Shown here: positions 44,501-55,360 of the stretch, in pieces
How positions within the stretch are numbered: the stretch's first letter is position 1
How the letters are laid out: each line of letters begins with the position of its first letter
Source: Gremmenia infestans
Lineage: Eukaryota > Ascomycota > Leotiomycetes > Helotiales > Hamatocanthoscyphaceae
Direction: 5' to 3'
NCBI GenBank assembly: GCA_032629725.1
Contig: JAFEVB010000001.1
Coordinates: 1,550,001 to 1,614,000, forward strand
Length of the DNA: 64,000 bases
Program-made: the position numbers and the translations under genes
The notes under the pieces: generated by a model
What the model saw: the letters and a program-made list of their open reading frames with translations, nothing else
What the model was told of the DNA's origin: nothing
The model's database searches: none

Positions 44501-46863
44501 TCTAAAGAAGAAAAATCAAACAAAAAATGTCCTTTCGCCGCTCGATTCGGCTGACGCCACCAATAAATCCCATTATTTGAACACTCGTGGGTCAGCCGGT
44601 ACATTTACCTTATACGATCCACTTGATCGCCGCAAAACGAATGCGTGGGACCGTCCCAAGCGTGTGTGGACCACATATATGACAGCTATTATTTGCATAT
44701 GTGATGCTAGGGCTGACCTGCAGAGGAAAACGTGGGATTCTCCATATTTAAATACTCCTTTTGTGAACTCCTGGAGGCGCCTTGATTTAGCAACTAGTGA
44801 TTTTTGATGTGATCAGAATGAACCAAGCATTCCAGTCTTAAATCGTGAGGATTATTCAAGCCCAGGCTCGAGATACTGAGGCGGCAGTTCACAAATATGT
44901 CTTGGAGTTTAAGTTGGAGAACCTTTAAACTCTCGTGAGTAACCTTTTGACATTTTTGGATGTGAAAACCAACTAAAGCTTCAGGTAGCGCCACAGGGTC
45001 GTGGTTAGAGGAGAAGCCGTCTTTGGCGGAGACTAAACACTTGGGATTGTGTCAGTTTTGAAGACTACCTGGTGTACTAACTTGGCGGAGTATCACGAGT
45101 TTTAGACAGATCTGGATAGGTCTGGAGCTACATGTGTTAATGGTGTGAAGTGTGACCACTGTGAGACTACGGATTGGGCACACGGATTGCGGCTTAACGT
45201 TGTGTTGTATTTGTTCTTGTCTTTGATAGTGGCTCATGATAGCTTTGTCGTTATATCTTGAACCAGCTGCCCACATGGTGGTTGAGATTTATCTCGGAGT
45301 ACCAGATGTGGCGTCGTATTCTTGGCGAGATTCAGTCTAGGCCCCACGCCCACGCCGCCAACCAACCCCCCTTAGCCGGCCGGCTCTCTCCCGCTAAAAT
45401 GGCCCGAGCTCAGGGGCTTCTCCAGCGAATGCTTAGTCTCCACCCGCCCACGTTCCGATTTGTGTGCCTTTGATTGGCTGTTACCAACGACATCATTCTT
45501 CTTGGAGTTTCCCGTCCAACATTCGTATGCTTTTCTGCGACGTCCCAAGGTCTGCTTGCAAGCAATGAGCTGCTGTACAGTATGCAAGGGCATATGGGGG
45601 GGTATCTAATCTCAGCAGTTGTCGCGTACCGTTTTGTGTATCGTGAGACTGGGTATGATTTTACCAAACGGATGATTGCATTGTGTAGCAATGCTACGGA
45701 GTATTTTAGCAACCGCTGAATATCAGAACTTGAAGGAATTCTCCTCCAAATTCAAGTGCGAAATCACTCGGGACCACGTTGTTAGATCGTTTGGCTCCTG
45801 GACGTTTACGGAGTATATATCGCTCCCGTCGAGACATTGAAACGCCTCTTATCGAGGAGTAGCTAGGATTTGAACGCTCCATCTAGCTCTTTCGACCGAT
45901 TTGGGCCTGTAGCCGACCCACTGGGTCTAATATTCTAGAAGGCTTCCTCTTTAGGATGTATCCATGCTATTGCATTACAGTTCTCACACGTGTGATTATA
46001 TTCGATTGACTGGTCCACTAGTCTTTACCTAATGGGCATCAACTTAGGATTATTCCCAGGAAACAGAGCCTGTAAAAGTCCCTCTTTCGGGGACCCCCCG
46101 CGGTCCATCACCCCGAGAGGCGGGTTGGCGTGCCACCCCTGCAGAGTTCGAGATGTCAGTCATGTAAGTAATTATTGTCCCTGTCGTGGTTCGGATCGTG
46201 CCCGGATGGAGAGCTTTGATTGGCTGCACCACAGGCTTTTTCCATATCTCTAAGTGAGTCTTGGAACGCCTCAAGCCTAGAAACTAATATAGGCCTTTAG
46301 TTTCATATCCACTTCTATCAACTACCTACCTCTATGATCTCAGATTCTCTGTTCATCAAACCGCACTTCGTACGATTAAATGCACACGAGTCTACAAGTC
46401 GCCACGCTGTTTGACTATTGACTTGCATTTTGGTGGCTTGAAAAGGGCATATCAACATCAACGGCCCAATAAGTGCCTATCATCCGAGATCCTTGACTGC
46501 AACTTTAATCTTCCCGTCTCGGTGTCGCCAAGGGTCCTTCTCGCCAAATCTTCCGCTCGTCCAATTGTCGTCTTGGCTGGTTGTAGCTTCCTATTATTCG
46601 ACTTCAGCCGTCCCTAAGTGTAGTGCCACGCCCGGAAGCGCTCTGAGAGAAAAATCGCATCCTTGCCCCTGGCCGCAGCTTAGCTTCTAGCGTTCCATTA
46701 CAGATTGACCTGCATCCATCCTCGAGGCAATATAAGTCCTTCTGCGGCCCCCTCGATTTTTGGTCCTGGATCTTCACTCTAGTCGAGCCTACGACAACAC
46801 ACCGTCGTCGAGAAGTTAGCTAATCTTTGTTTGTTCATTTTTTATTGAGACAAGCTCGATACA
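41586..46863. other. 5.3 kb region without a convincing gene
   Basis: This is the longest gap in the window. Short frames, for example at 42804-43142 (+) and 43878-44285 (-), have no signature I can name. The latter has weak ankyrin-like hints (HLIRNLDDLTPFM) that are too thin to call. Several stretches are A+T-rich. The right end contains the promoter of the phosphate permease. The 46050-46140 stretch is G+C-rich with CGGGGA and CCCGAG strings. Confidence 0.5.
45985..45994. promoter_or_regulatory. CACACGTGTG palindrome upstream of phosphate permease
   Basis: This is a perfect 10-bp palindrome centred on CACGTG, 870 bp upstream of the PHO84-type gene. CACGTG and CACGTT are the known sites of the phosphate-starvation bHLH factors Pho4 (yeast) and NUC-1 (Neurospora). 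A second core, CACGTT, occurs at 45775-45780. The link to the permease is inference. Confidence 0.5.
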
Positions 46864-48792
46864 ATGGCTACTGTCACTGCCACTGCCACGGCCAATAAGA
46901 CCTCTGGAGGCAACAACGCCTTCCACAACTTCAACAATGACTTCGCCCACATCCAAGATCCTAATGAGCGACGAAGACTTGCTCTGGCCGAGGTCGACAA
47001 GGCTCCCTTTGGATGGTACCACGTTCGGGCTTGTGTAGTCGCTGGTATAGGTTTCTTCACTGATTCCTACGATGTAAGCTACATTCACAGCTCGATATTA
47101 GAGTCTCATCTCACATTGATTAGATCTTTGCTATTAACTTGGTTACCGCTATGTTGGGTGTCGTGTTCTTCAACAATAAGAAGTCCAAGGGGACCATTCC
47201 TGTAAGCTCAGATACCGCCATCAAGGTCGCTACATCTGGTGGAACTGTCCTCGGTCAATTGGGATTCGGATATCTAGCCGATGTTGTCGGTCGCAAGCGC
47301 ATGTACGGACTCGAGTTGATCATTATTATCTTTGCGACTCTCGCTCAAGCTCTCTCATCCCCATCGCCAGCTATCTCGATTACGGGTCTCATAATTTTCT
47401 GGCGTGTGATTATGGTAAATTCACTCCACCGATCTGAAGAACACTGCTAATTGAACAGGGTATCGGAATTGGAGGTGACTACCCATTGTCCTCCGTCATT
47501 ACCTCTGAGTTTGCTACCACCAAATGGAGAGGAGCCATGATGAATGCAGTGTTCGCCATGCAGGGTATTGGTCAATTCACCGCCGCAATCATTGCATTGA
47601 TTGTCACTTCTGGATTCAAGGAGTCTCTTGAGACAGGTAAGAAGATCGGAAAGGTTGGAGCAGCCACCAACTGCACTGGTGTCTGCCAATTGGCTGTCGA
47701 CAAGATGTGGCGTGTTATCATCGGGTTCGGTGCTGTTCCCGGCTGTATCGCTCTCTACTACCGTCTCACCATCCCAGAAACCCCTCGTTACACTTTCGAT
47801 GTCGCACGCGACGTTGAAAAGGCAGGAGAAGATGTCCAGGCATACATAAAGGGCAAATCTGAAGGCCATCCAGATGAGATCCGCCGTGTTACCACCATTG
47901 CTCAATCATCCCAGACTCTCGAGATCCCTAAGGCATCATTCAGGGATTTCATCCACCACTACGGTCAATGGAAGAACGGAAAGATTCTCCTCGGTACAGC
48001 TGGTTCATGGTTCTTCCTCGATGTTGCTTACTACGGCCTAAGTCTTAACAATTCCATTATCCTCACTGCTATCGGATGGTCTGGTGGTAACAACATGCAC
48101 GAGATATTCTACAAGACCGCTGTCGGTAACTTGATCCTCGTCTGCGCTGGTGCTATTCCCGGTTATTGGGTTTCAGTCGCTACCATCGATACTCTTGGCC
48201 GCAAACCAATCCAAATAATGGGTTTCACGATCCTGACCATTCTTTTCATCGTGATCGGATTTGCCTACAACCATCTTTCCGGGCATGCCCTTCTCGCCCT
48301 TTATGTCCTCGCACAATTCTTCTTCAACTTCGGACCCAACTCCACAACATTTGTTGTGCCTGGCGAGTGCTTCCCAACGCGATACCGTTCGACTTCTCAC
48401 GGTTTCTCCGCTGCCTCTGGAAAAGTGGGCGCCATCATCGCTCAGTGTGTGTTTGGTCCTCTCCGAACCCGTGGCGCCGTACATGGTGCTACCGGCAAAG
48501 CTGCCTCTCCTTGGTTGAACCACGTCATGGAGATCTTCGCTCTCTTCATGTTGTGTGGTGTGTTTACGTCGTTCTTGATACCGGAGACGAAGCGCAAGAC
48601 TCTTGAGGAATTGGCTGGTGAAGTTCCAGGGTAAGATTTGATTTCCCCCTTCCTCACCGTTTAAAACAAGCCTAATTTTTCGCCCGCAGAACACCCAAAT
48701 ATGACCCCGTCAATGGTGGTCAGCGTAAGAACTCCCGCGGCGGGTCAGAAGAAGCACCCGAACATAATGCTGGTACCGAGAAGATCGTTTGA
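46864..48792 (+). CDS. pho84: high-affinity phosphate permease (PHO84-type)
   Basis: This is a proton:phosphate symporter of the MFS at the plasma membrane. Exons are 46864-47073, 47124-47414, 47459-48630 and 48690-48792 (591 aa, phases consistent). FGWYHVRACVVAGIGFFTDSYDIFAINL starts TM1, and GYLADVVGRKRMYGLEL is the MFS loop. The phosphate:H+ symporter signature GIGIGGDYPLSSVITSE sits at about residues 168-184. SWFFLDVAYYGLSLNNS and GECFPTRYRSTSHG also match the family. Compact introns and a strong CACGTG site upstream suggest regulation by phosphate. The C-terminus is charged and ends EHNAGTEKIV. The long antisense frames over this gene are shadows. Confidence 0.97.
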
Positions 48793-50163
48793 ATATCATT
48801 CATCGCTTGGTCTTTTCGTACACAAATAATTCATGTTACATAAAAGGGACTAACCTTGGTTGTTGGGGGGACGGATTACTGCTATATACCTCTTTTCTTT
48901 GTATGTAAATCATGATATGGGGTCAGAAGATAGATGGTGGGTGGTAATGAGATACGGGTATCAATATATCATTGGTTAACATACTGCTTGCCTCTGTTCG
49001 TCGTTCGGTGATGATCTCTAATAAAACGGTGGCTGATTTCGCGTTGAAAGGAAGACGAAGTCAAAGTATACACTTTATTTCTACAATAACTAATGTTGCG
49101 TTATCCAGTTATGTTACCTCGCAGCTTTCCTAATTGGCAACGAAATTATATCCATCGCTCTCATCATTTTTTAGTCCATGGAGAAGTTGCATTCTGCAAT
49201 TGTTCTACATCTATATAATAATTATTTTCTATTGCATCCGGCGGCAGTTTAGATCTCATTCACTTCTATAGACATAAATATATGCATAAAAACGGAACTC
49301 AAGGCGTTGGTCAACCGCTTTAACAAAACTTGCAGAACGTCACTGTGAAATGACTGAGGATAATTGTGCTTCTCTCCTTAGCTCTTTATAGTCCCTGAAA
49401 GCCACCTTGCGTCATAGATGATGCTTCTTGTTTCTGACAGTATTTCTTGTTTCGTATCACCCTATGCAAGTCTACTGCCGTTAAATGACTTTTCGTATTA
49501 TATCTGCGTCTTGAATTGGCCATTTTGAATACTTGACTAAAAGGTTTCCCTTTCGTTGCTATTGCTCTCATGAAACATGTAAATACAAATACCTGCCATT
49601 CCCATCGCTCGATGTAGCGACTGATTCTGATCTAATGGAAGATAATTGAGGAATGGAGAGCATGTGGCAGGCTGAGAAGCAAAAATATATTGGTTTGAAC
49701 ATAGGGTAGGTGATGTATGAAATTGACGTGCACTTCTTAGAACACCCACTCGCAAGTAGTGTTTGACCCTTTTTATCTCACAATTAAATCCTTTCTCTAA
49801 CCCTAAGGTTTATTGCCGGGCTTCATCACTTCCATACCACCTAATGAATGAACCTTAGCATCTTAACTTTCAACCAATACATCAAATACTAGAGGTTTAG
49901 CATAGTTGTCTTTCAATCAATACCTTTGAAGTCATTTCGTGAAGCACAAGTCACGTGGGGACCCCCTATTGATTTAGCGAGAAAGAATAGGGGTCCTGGG
50001 TCCTAAATTAGTTGGACTTCAGTGAGTCACAAGGAAGTTATTTCATAGCTTATGTTATAATTCGATCTGGATCGCACAAAACTCCAGCTTCTTCGTCTTC
50101 TCAACCATCGCCACCAAATATTATAAAGTAATACAACACATAAAAAGCCGTCCAATATTCAAA
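48793..50163. other. intergenic region before the phosphoesterase
   Basis: This 1.37 kb region lies downstream of the permease and upstream of the phosphoesterase. It is A+T-rich, and a CACGTG core occurs at about 49954. No gene is seen. Confidence 0.5.
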
Positions 50164-51198
50164 ATGACCAGCGTCAGAAGACCACAAAAGGCGCCGAAGG
50201 GTCTGGTCTTTAATTCAATTTCACCAAAACGAAATCTTGACGAGAGCTCTTCCCCTGATCATGGACCTAAAGTGAAACGACAACGCGAAACCTCACCGCC
50301 GCCACAACTCAGCGTCAAGACCCGTATTCTCATTTTATCAGACACCCACGGCGTGGTAGCTCTCCCGGAGAAAATAACCGAACCCGTAGATATCGTGCTT
50401 CATTGTGGGGATTTGTCACAGGGCGGGGAATTGGATTCCTATCGCAAAACTATTGCTCTACTGTCTACCATCAAAGCTCCTTTAAAACTTGTCATCCCAG
50501 GAAACCATGATCTCAGTCTAGACGAAAATTACTGGTCTGCAAATTGTAAGCCAGAAGGGGCTCATATTCCTTCAGAAGCTAGGGCTATATGGAATGAGAA
50601 GGAGGCGGAAGATGCGGGTATCAAACTCCTGGAGACCGGAATGCATGAGCTTGTACTGGAGAACGGGGGAATGTTGAGAATATACGCAAGTTCTGCTACT
50701 CCCATCCCATTTCAGGGTGCATATTGGGCGTTCGGCTATGAGACTAATGAGGATACATATAATCCCGCTGGAACGGGAATTTCATACGGCATTAATACTT
50801 CGACTCCACGAACCGAAATCCCGGATGATACGAAAGTGGACATTATGATGACGCATGGACCTGCAAAATACCAGTTGGACAAGACGAGAAATGGGGACAG
50901 CGTTGGATGTCCGCATCTGTTCCGGGCGCTGAGGAGGATACGACCGAGAGCTCATGCGTTTGGACACGTGCATGATAGCTGGGGTGTTTCTCGCCTCTTG
51001 TGGGAAGAAGAACGGTGGCCTTTGCCTGCAGATGACGACGGGTTTGACGACGGGGTTAAGGGGAAGAAAGCGGTGCGAGTGAGCGATGCTAATGGTGTGC
51101 AGCTGATTGAAAGTGTGGAGAGGAATGAGGGGATGGAAACACTGCTTGTCAATGCTGCGCTTATGGGTGACGGTGGGAAGCTGGAAAGAGTGCCATGA
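50164..51198 (+). CDS. calcineurin-like metallophosphoesterase (MPPED type)
   Basis: This is a single exon of 344 aa. All metallophosphatase motifs are present in order: ILSDTHG, HCGDLSQGGE, IPGNHDLSL, MMTHGPAKY and FGHVHDSWG, so the two-metal site is complete. GDLSQGGELDSYRK before the GNHD motif is the pattern of the MPPED1/2 (UPF0046) group. The basic, Ser-rich N-terminal 45 residues could direct it to the nucleus or be disordered. The substrate is unknown; it is not a PPP-family protein phosphatase. No introns. Confidence 0.93.
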   Translation: MTSVRRPQKAPKGLVFNSISPKRNLDESSSPDHGPKVKRQRETSPPPQLSVKTRILILSDTHGVVALPEKITEPVDIVLHCGDLSQGGELDSYRKTIALLSTIKAPLKLVIPGNHDLSLDENYWSANCKPEGAHIPSEARAIWNEKEAEDAGIKLLETGMHELVLENGGMLRIYASSATPIPFQGAYWAFGYETNEDTYNPAGTGISYGINTSTPRTEIPDDTKVDIMMTHGPAKYQLDKTRNGDSVGCPHLFRALRRIRPRAHAFGHVHDSWGVSRLLWEEERWPLPADDDGFDDGVKGKKAVRVSDANGVQLIESVERNEGMETLLVNAALMGDGGKLERVP

Positions 51199-51868
51199 GT
51201 GATTTAAATGGACCTTCCTTTGATGGGATGAAGTGCTATATTGTATTGACCAGTTGCCAGTCGCAACGATCTGAATATATCGAAGTCTGAGAGGTGCGTT
51301 GGGACTAAAGGCTTACACCCATCCATCATATCAATACCAGACATCTCGAAATACCCAGTATTCCGACTTGACTACTAAAATGCTAGAAATTGCTATAAGC
51401 TAACTTCTATCTTGGTATTACCTACCACAGTAAGTATTGTATGAAGTCATGTGACGAGAGTACTCGAACGTCATTTTAGCTATAGCTGATATGATTACCT
51501 GCAGTGATAAGAGTCTGCAAAAAGAAGTATCGATTTTACCAAGCAGTCAGAATAGAATTCATCAACTCGTCCAATATGCAGCTCGCTACTTTAAGCCCAA
51601 ATAAGGAATTCCAGCACGTGCCTTCGGACTGTTAGATAAAACCCGCTTTTGAACCCCTTACCTCCCTTCTCTGCATTTGCGACGGTTTCGGGAGTACAGA
51701 ACTCTCCGCACAGCGGGACATAAGACCTAAGATTCATTGCTCCGTCTTTGAGTCATGGCGTCGCATCCATGAAATACATACTATTAAGGCAGAGCCCGCT
51801 GCCACCATGATGGCACCAAGGTGTATCAAAATAGGCACTTCAAGACTATTTAGTAACCATCACCGCCA
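51199..51868. other. spacer between phosphoesterase and monooxygenase
   Basis: These 670 bp contain the 3' end of the phosphoesterase transcript and the promoter of the monooxygenase. No motif stands out. Confidence 0.45.
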
Positions 51869-53128
51869 ATGTCGAGTCCCAACATCCTCATCTCAGGATC
51901 CGGCATCGCGGGCAGTGTTTTCGCATTCTGGCTTCTCCGCGCCCACCCCGACGCCACCATCACCATAGTAGAACGCGACCCCTCACTCCGCCTGACAGGT
52001 GCCAGCGTCGATATACGCAGCACGGCTGTAGACGTCATTAAATGGATGGGCGCCGAACAGGAGATCCGCGCCCAGAGCACAAAGGAAGAGGGCGTGCAAT
52101 TCGTAGACGCGCAGGGCAGGGCCGCGGCAACGCTGCGAGCGAGCGGTCGGTCAGACGTCCAGAGCATCACATCGGAATTCGAGATCTACCGCGGCGAGCT
52201 CGCGAAAATTTTTATGGACCCGATCAAAACACGAGTGAAGCATATCTTTGACGAATCGGTTGATAGTTTTGAGCAGCGTGATGACAGTGTGGTGGTCACG
52301 TTTGCAAGGAGCAAGGAAGTGAAAACGTATGATTTGCTCGTGGCTGCTGATGGTTTTGGCTCGAGGATCCGCGGTTTGATGCTGGATACTAAATCGCAGG
52401 AGCAAGTCTACGACGAGGGCGTTCATATAGCGTACTTCACCATCAAGAGCGACATGCTCCAGGGCAGCCGTTTGGCAAAATGGTATAACGCGCCGGGTGG
52501 ACGTGTGGTATTCCTGCGTCCTGATAACGATCCTGATGGGCGCACGAGAGGCAATCTCATGAACGTAACGACGAGTGCAGATGTTGAGACGAAGAAGAGC
52601 CTCAACAGAGCTTTTCGCGAGGGAAACGAAAGCTACATGACGCTTATGGAAGAGATGTTCGGCGACGCGGGCTGGGTGGCTCCCGAGGTGCTGCAGGGCA
52701 TGCGCGAGAGCGATGACTTCTACTGTTCGCTGTTTGGGCAGATCAGAGCACCCAAGTTACAAAGTGGCCGCGTGGTCCTGCTAGGAGATGCCGGCTACGC
52801 GACGCCTGGCTTTGGTACCAGTCTGGCCATCATTGGTGGCTACGTGCTTGCTGGAGAGCTGTTGAATCATCCTGGCGATGTCAAGACGGCTTTGCAGCGG
52901 TACGAAGGGCTCATGGCGCCGTTTGTAAAGGAGTCGCAAGGTGGGGATAAGGCCATGCAGTATTTCAACCCGCAGACGCAGACGGGTATTAGAATCCGGA
53001 ATGCGCTTTTGGGTTTTGTAACCGGGATGAGGCTAGATAGGTTGGCGATGGCTGGAGCTGCGATGCTGGGGTTTGGGGAGACGAAACTATCGATGGCTGA
53101 TTATCAATGGCCGGTAGAGGGAAAGTGA
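51869..53128 (+). CDS. FAD-dependent monooxygenase (TetX-like group)
   Basis: This flavoprotein hydroxylates an aromatic or polyketide-like substrate using NAD(P)H and oxygen. It is a single exon of 419 aa. It opens with the Rossmann motif ILISGSGIAGSVFAFWLLR (GxGxxG). The acidic residue ending the second strand is in ITIVERD. DLLVAADGFGSRIRG is the DG motif, and VLLGDAGYATPGFGTSLAIIGG is the GD motif with flavin-binding residues. The central half is longer than in para-hydroxybenzoate hydroxylases. The gene is intronless in a region where most genes have introns. It is not adjacent to a biosynthetic gene set, so it is probably catabolic or detoxifying. Confidence 0.92.
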   Translation: MSSPNILISGSGIAGSVFAFWLLRAHPDATITIVERDPSLRLTGASVDIRSTAVDVIKWMGAEQEIRAQSTKEEGVQFVDAQGRAAATLRASGRSDVQSITSEFEIYRGELAKIFMDPIKTRVKHIFDESVDSFEQRDDSVVVTFARSKEVKTYDLLVAADGFGSRIRGLMLDTKSQEQVYDEGVHIAYFTIKSDMLQGSRLAKWYNAPGGRVVFLRPDNDPDGRTRGNLMNVTTSADVETKKSLNRAFREGNESYMTLMEEMFGDAGWVAPEVLQGMRESDDFYCSLFGQIRAPKLQSGRVVLLGDAGYATPGFGTSLAIIGGYVLAGELLNHPGDVKTALQRYEGLMAPFVKESQGGDKAMQYFNPQTQTGIRIRNALLGFVTGMRLDRLAMAGAAMLGFGETKLSMADYQWPVEGK

Positions 53129-53394
53129 TGATCTTGCTTCCTGGAGAAGTGGTATAGGTTTCTCCCCTCTTGTATAATACCTCCTTGTATTAGTAGCCTC
53201 TAATATAACGCCCCTTTTGTATGAGTCCCCTCTCATATTCAGAATAAGAAGAGCAGGCTTGCTATTTCAAGAACCCTTCCTACCACCGCGGGGCAAACTA
53301 TTCAGAAGCGGGGTAGAATTCAGGGGTAATTTGGAGACACTGAAAAACGCATGATACGTGAGAAGTCCAAATAGATATATTTCCATAATTCGAA

Positions 53395-54756
53395 TCATCT
53401 CCCCAAGCTACCCACAACACTCCCAACCATAACCGCAACCTCCCTCTCCCAGTTGCCTTCTACACCCCTCCTTTCCTTCTCCCCCAATCCACTCGGCGCC
53501 TGACTCCCCCTAATCACACACTCCCTAATCGCATCCCTAACGCCATTCCGATTACTCTTCAACGTCCGCGCGCTAACACCACCTCTATTCATAATCTCCA
53601 TGACCTTCGTGCTCAAGCCCCCCGCTAACGTCCTCCAAAAATAACTCGCTAGTGATCCGGTCTCCAGACTTGTTAACAAGAGTTGCAGGAAATTGGGTGG
53701 CGGAGGAAAAGATGGAAGAAGGGGGTGCGTTGGTGGGACGGTGGTGGATAGAAGGGAGGATAAGGCGAGGATGTTCTGGCAACGCGCGGAGATCTCGAGG
53801 AGTGTGCGGTCGAGGGTGGGGAGTGTGGCTAGGGCGCGGGAGAGGGATGCGAGGGAGGAGGTAAGAGCTGTGCGGAGGTAATCTTGCAACGATTGTAATA
53901 GTAATTCCGGCTCCCATTTTTCCAGTTTCTTACTACTCATCTTGGAGGCATCGGGGACAGGGGATAGGAGGTAGAGGGAGAGTAGCGCGGATGTGGTGCG
54001 CGATTTGGTGTCGGCTGTTTGGGCGTATGTCGTTGTGTTTGTGCCGGTTGAGAGATTGCTCATGGAGAACTCCCGGGTGATCTGTTGGGATTTCGAGAGC
54101 ACTACTCGCTCGGCGGGGGTTATTGTTGTGTTTTGTAAAGTCCGTATTACTTCCACCCGTTCCATGCCATGTCCTTCTTCTCCTGGTCCATTCTTGTAAA
54201 ATAGTTCGCGTAGACTGAGTAATGTATTCGAGCATCTTACTAGGGCTCTGTGATCCTCCTTCTGCCCTTGTGTCTTGACTGGGTTTCCTGTCCCTGCTAC
54301 TTCGGCAAGCTGAATCTCCAATTGTCGTCCTAGTTGCAGACATCGCCCTACTGACCGCCCCAATCGCACTGTTTCCCATAATCTTGAGGCCACAGCCTTC
54401 ACCTCCTCAGCTGTCTCGTATCGCACCAGAACCTCCTTCTCCAGTCTCTTATATCCATCATTCAAGCTCGCTACCTGCGAGTCTATCTCTTGTACTATTC
54501 GCGCGCTCGATGCTGTTTGTTCTTGTGTATGTGTGAGGAGAGGAAGTGCGCTTTTGGTGGTGAGGGTGTCAATATGGGTATTTATCTCCTGGGCGTCGAA
54601 AAGTACTCTTGAAAGGGGCGTCGAGAGGTCGAGTGGGGTGTCGGTGGGGTTGTTGGTAGTGAGGACTAGGGAGTTTGCGAATGTCGAGGCGGAGAAGGAG
54701 GGGGAGAGGAAGGTTTCATAGTCTATGTAAGACGTATCCTCTTCTTCCGTGGTCAT
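53395..54756 (-). CDS. cog5: conserved oligomeric Golgi complex subunit 5
   Basis: Cog5 belongs to the eight-subunit COG tether for vesicles returning within the Golgi. It is a single exon of 453 aa. The N-terminus IDYETFLSPSFSASTFANSL and the block PLDLSTPLSRVLFDAQEI are typical of fungal Cog5, followed by heptad-rich helices (INTHIDTLTTKSALPLLTHTQEQ) that form the lobe-B coiled coil. The central part has charged helices and a Ser/Thr/Pro-rich loop. It is shorter than animal Cog5 (over 800 aa), as in other fungi. The gene ends 266 bp from the monooxygenase stop. Confidence 0.9.
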   Translation of the reverse strand: MTTEEEDTSYIDYETFLSPSFSASTFANSLVLTTNNPTDTPLDLSTPLSRVLFDAQEINTHIDTLTTKSALPLLTHTQEQTASSARIVQEIDSQVASLNDGYKRLEKEVLVRYETAEEVKAVASRLWETVRLGRSVGRCLQLGRQLEIQLAEVAGTGNPVKTQGQKEDHRALVRCSNTLLSLRELFYKNGPGEEGHGMERVEVIRTLQNTTITPAERVVLSKSQQITREFSMSNLSTGTNTTTYAQTADTKSRTTSALLSLYLLSPVPDASKMSSKKLEKWEPELLLQSLQDYLRTALTSSLASLSRALATLPTLDRTLLEISARCQNILALSSLLSTTVPPTHPLLPSFPPPPNFLQLLLTSLETGSLASYFWRTLAGGLSTKVMEIMNRGGVSARTLKSNRNGVRDAIRECVIRGSQAPSGLGEKERRGVEGNWEREVAVMVGSVVGSLGR

Positions 54757-55360
54757 GGTGGTGGGTTGAGACGGTGTTCAGGTCTTGCCATTGAGCTTCA
54801 ATAGGTAAGACCTAGAGAGGATGCTTGATCTCGGATATGGACGGTTCTTGAAGCTGTTGTTTTAGACCCTTGAAATGTTGCCTTTCTTCAGTGAGGCTGC
54901 GCGCATGGATCATCTACCGGTCTGTTGTTCTCTTATCGGGTGTGGCTGGAATCACGGCATGCATGGCTATGATTTCCTTCGCATAGGATTCCGTACAGGT
55001 AGAGGGAGTTTAGAGATATTATTTCCTTATAATATCAGATCTAGAGTTAATTTATCCCTCGTGATCTGAATCAATATTTATTACTAAGTATGGCTGGCTT
55101 TCAAGTAAATAAGAATAAATGAAAGATATAAAGTTATTTCTGCCCCTCCGGAGCTTGCGAATGGCTTATAGTATCGAAGCTTTAGCGGCGGCTCATCTAT
55201 TTATACAAGCTTGTTGGAGCTTTTCCCCACACTCACTCCACGTACAGCATCTCCCTCTCCCATGATCTTCTAGAAAAGGGAGAGCGCAACATTCTGGTCC
55301 GGGTATGCATCAGTAGGGGCAGCTCCGTCTGTACTCCATCTCTCTGCTACCTCCGTCAAC
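54757..55360. other. divergent promoter, COG5 and DUF2434-like gene
   Basis: This 604 bp region lies between two divergent genes, is A+T-rich in its middle (55020-55140), and holds no gene. Confidence 0.5.

Noticed and set aside
45840..45930. tRNA-like T-arm string (GGATTTGAAC) on the minus strand
   Set aside because: The flanking bases do not form a T stem or cloverleaf.
47447..47905. Long antisense frame over the phosphate permease
   Set aside because: It is a codon-bias shadow of a strongly conserved gene; no homology pattern.
48173..48694. 173-aa antisense frame at the permease 3' end
   Set aside because: Same reason; it overlaps conserved coding sequence on the other strand.
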